Shown: positions 5,392-5,400 of the stretch, in pieces
Position numbering within the stretch: the first letter of the stretch is position 1
How the letters are laid out: each line of letters begins with the position of its first letter
NCBI GenBank assembly: GCA_016931875.1
Contig: JAFGDX010000377.1
Span: forward strand, 1-5,400
Direction: 5' to 3'
From: Prolixibacteraceae bacterium
Lineage (GTDB): Bacteria > Bacteroidota > Bacteroidia > Bacteroidales > Prolixibacteraceae
DNA: 5,400 nucleotides
The notes under the pieces: model-generated
What the model was told of the DNA's origin: nothing
Seen by the model: the letters and a program-made list of their open reading frames with translations, nothing else
The model's database searches: none
Program-made: the position numbers and the translations under genes

Positions 5392-5400
5392 CAGGTAAAA

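Noticed and set aside
5313..5399. Cys-rich open frame at the right edge on the minus strand (C-x-C-x-x-C-x-C-x-x-C)
   Set aside because: It is under 30 codons, has no start codon in the window, ends in TGA within 90 bp, and lies over a good plus-strand promoter box. The Cys pattern may be chance.
1..5400. CRISPR arrays, tRNA or rRNA genes, insertion sequences
   Set aside because: I saw no spaced repeat array, no tRNA-like fold, no transposase and no terminal inverted repeats.

Overview
The window looks like part of a Bacteroidota chromosome. The evidence is AT-rich DNA, purine- or A-rich leaders instead of strong Shine-Dalgarno sites, TAnnTTTG-type -7 promoter boxes, and a run of LytS-type sensor kinases followed by a LytTR response regulator, an arrangement common in that phylum. 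Marinilabiliales or Bacteroidales would fit, but the sequence alone does not fix the order.

Layout. Positions 1-453 (+) hold the 3' part of an unrecognised gene whose start lies left of the window. Its stop codon overlaps, tail to tail, the stop of a minus-strand signalling operon. Read from its promoter side, that operon is: 4389-3361 (LytS-type histidine kinase, GTG start), 3359-2265 (second LytS-type kinase, ATG start, 1 bp after the first), 2293-1256 (third LytS-like membrane protein, TTG start, overlapping the second by 29 bp) and 1184-450 (REC-LytTR response regulator). An intergenic region at 4390-4725 holds the likely operon promoter, short direct repeats and three consecutive minus-directed stem-loops with T tracts. 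Upstream of that lies 5217-4726 (-), a small secreted protein of unknown function with its own promoter. The last ~180 bp are non-coding or carry the edge of another gene, with a good plus-strand -7 box close to the right end.

The most unusual point is the third sensor (1256-2293). It has the four-helix membrane part, linker and overall length of its two neighbours, but it has lost the residues that make them kinases. The phosphoacceptor His is Lys, the N-box Glu-Asn...His-Gly is Asn-Asp...Leu-Val, and the G-x-G ATP-lid motif is gone. The reading frame is intact and the protein is full length, so this looks like a retained pseudokinase, not a decaying gene.

The inferred system has two active sensor kinases plus one catalytically dead paralogue, probably forming hetero-oligomers in the inner membrane and feeding a single LytTR transcription factor. 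The signal and the target genes cannot be read from this window. The secreted protein next door is separated from the operon by terminators, and any functional link to it is speculation.
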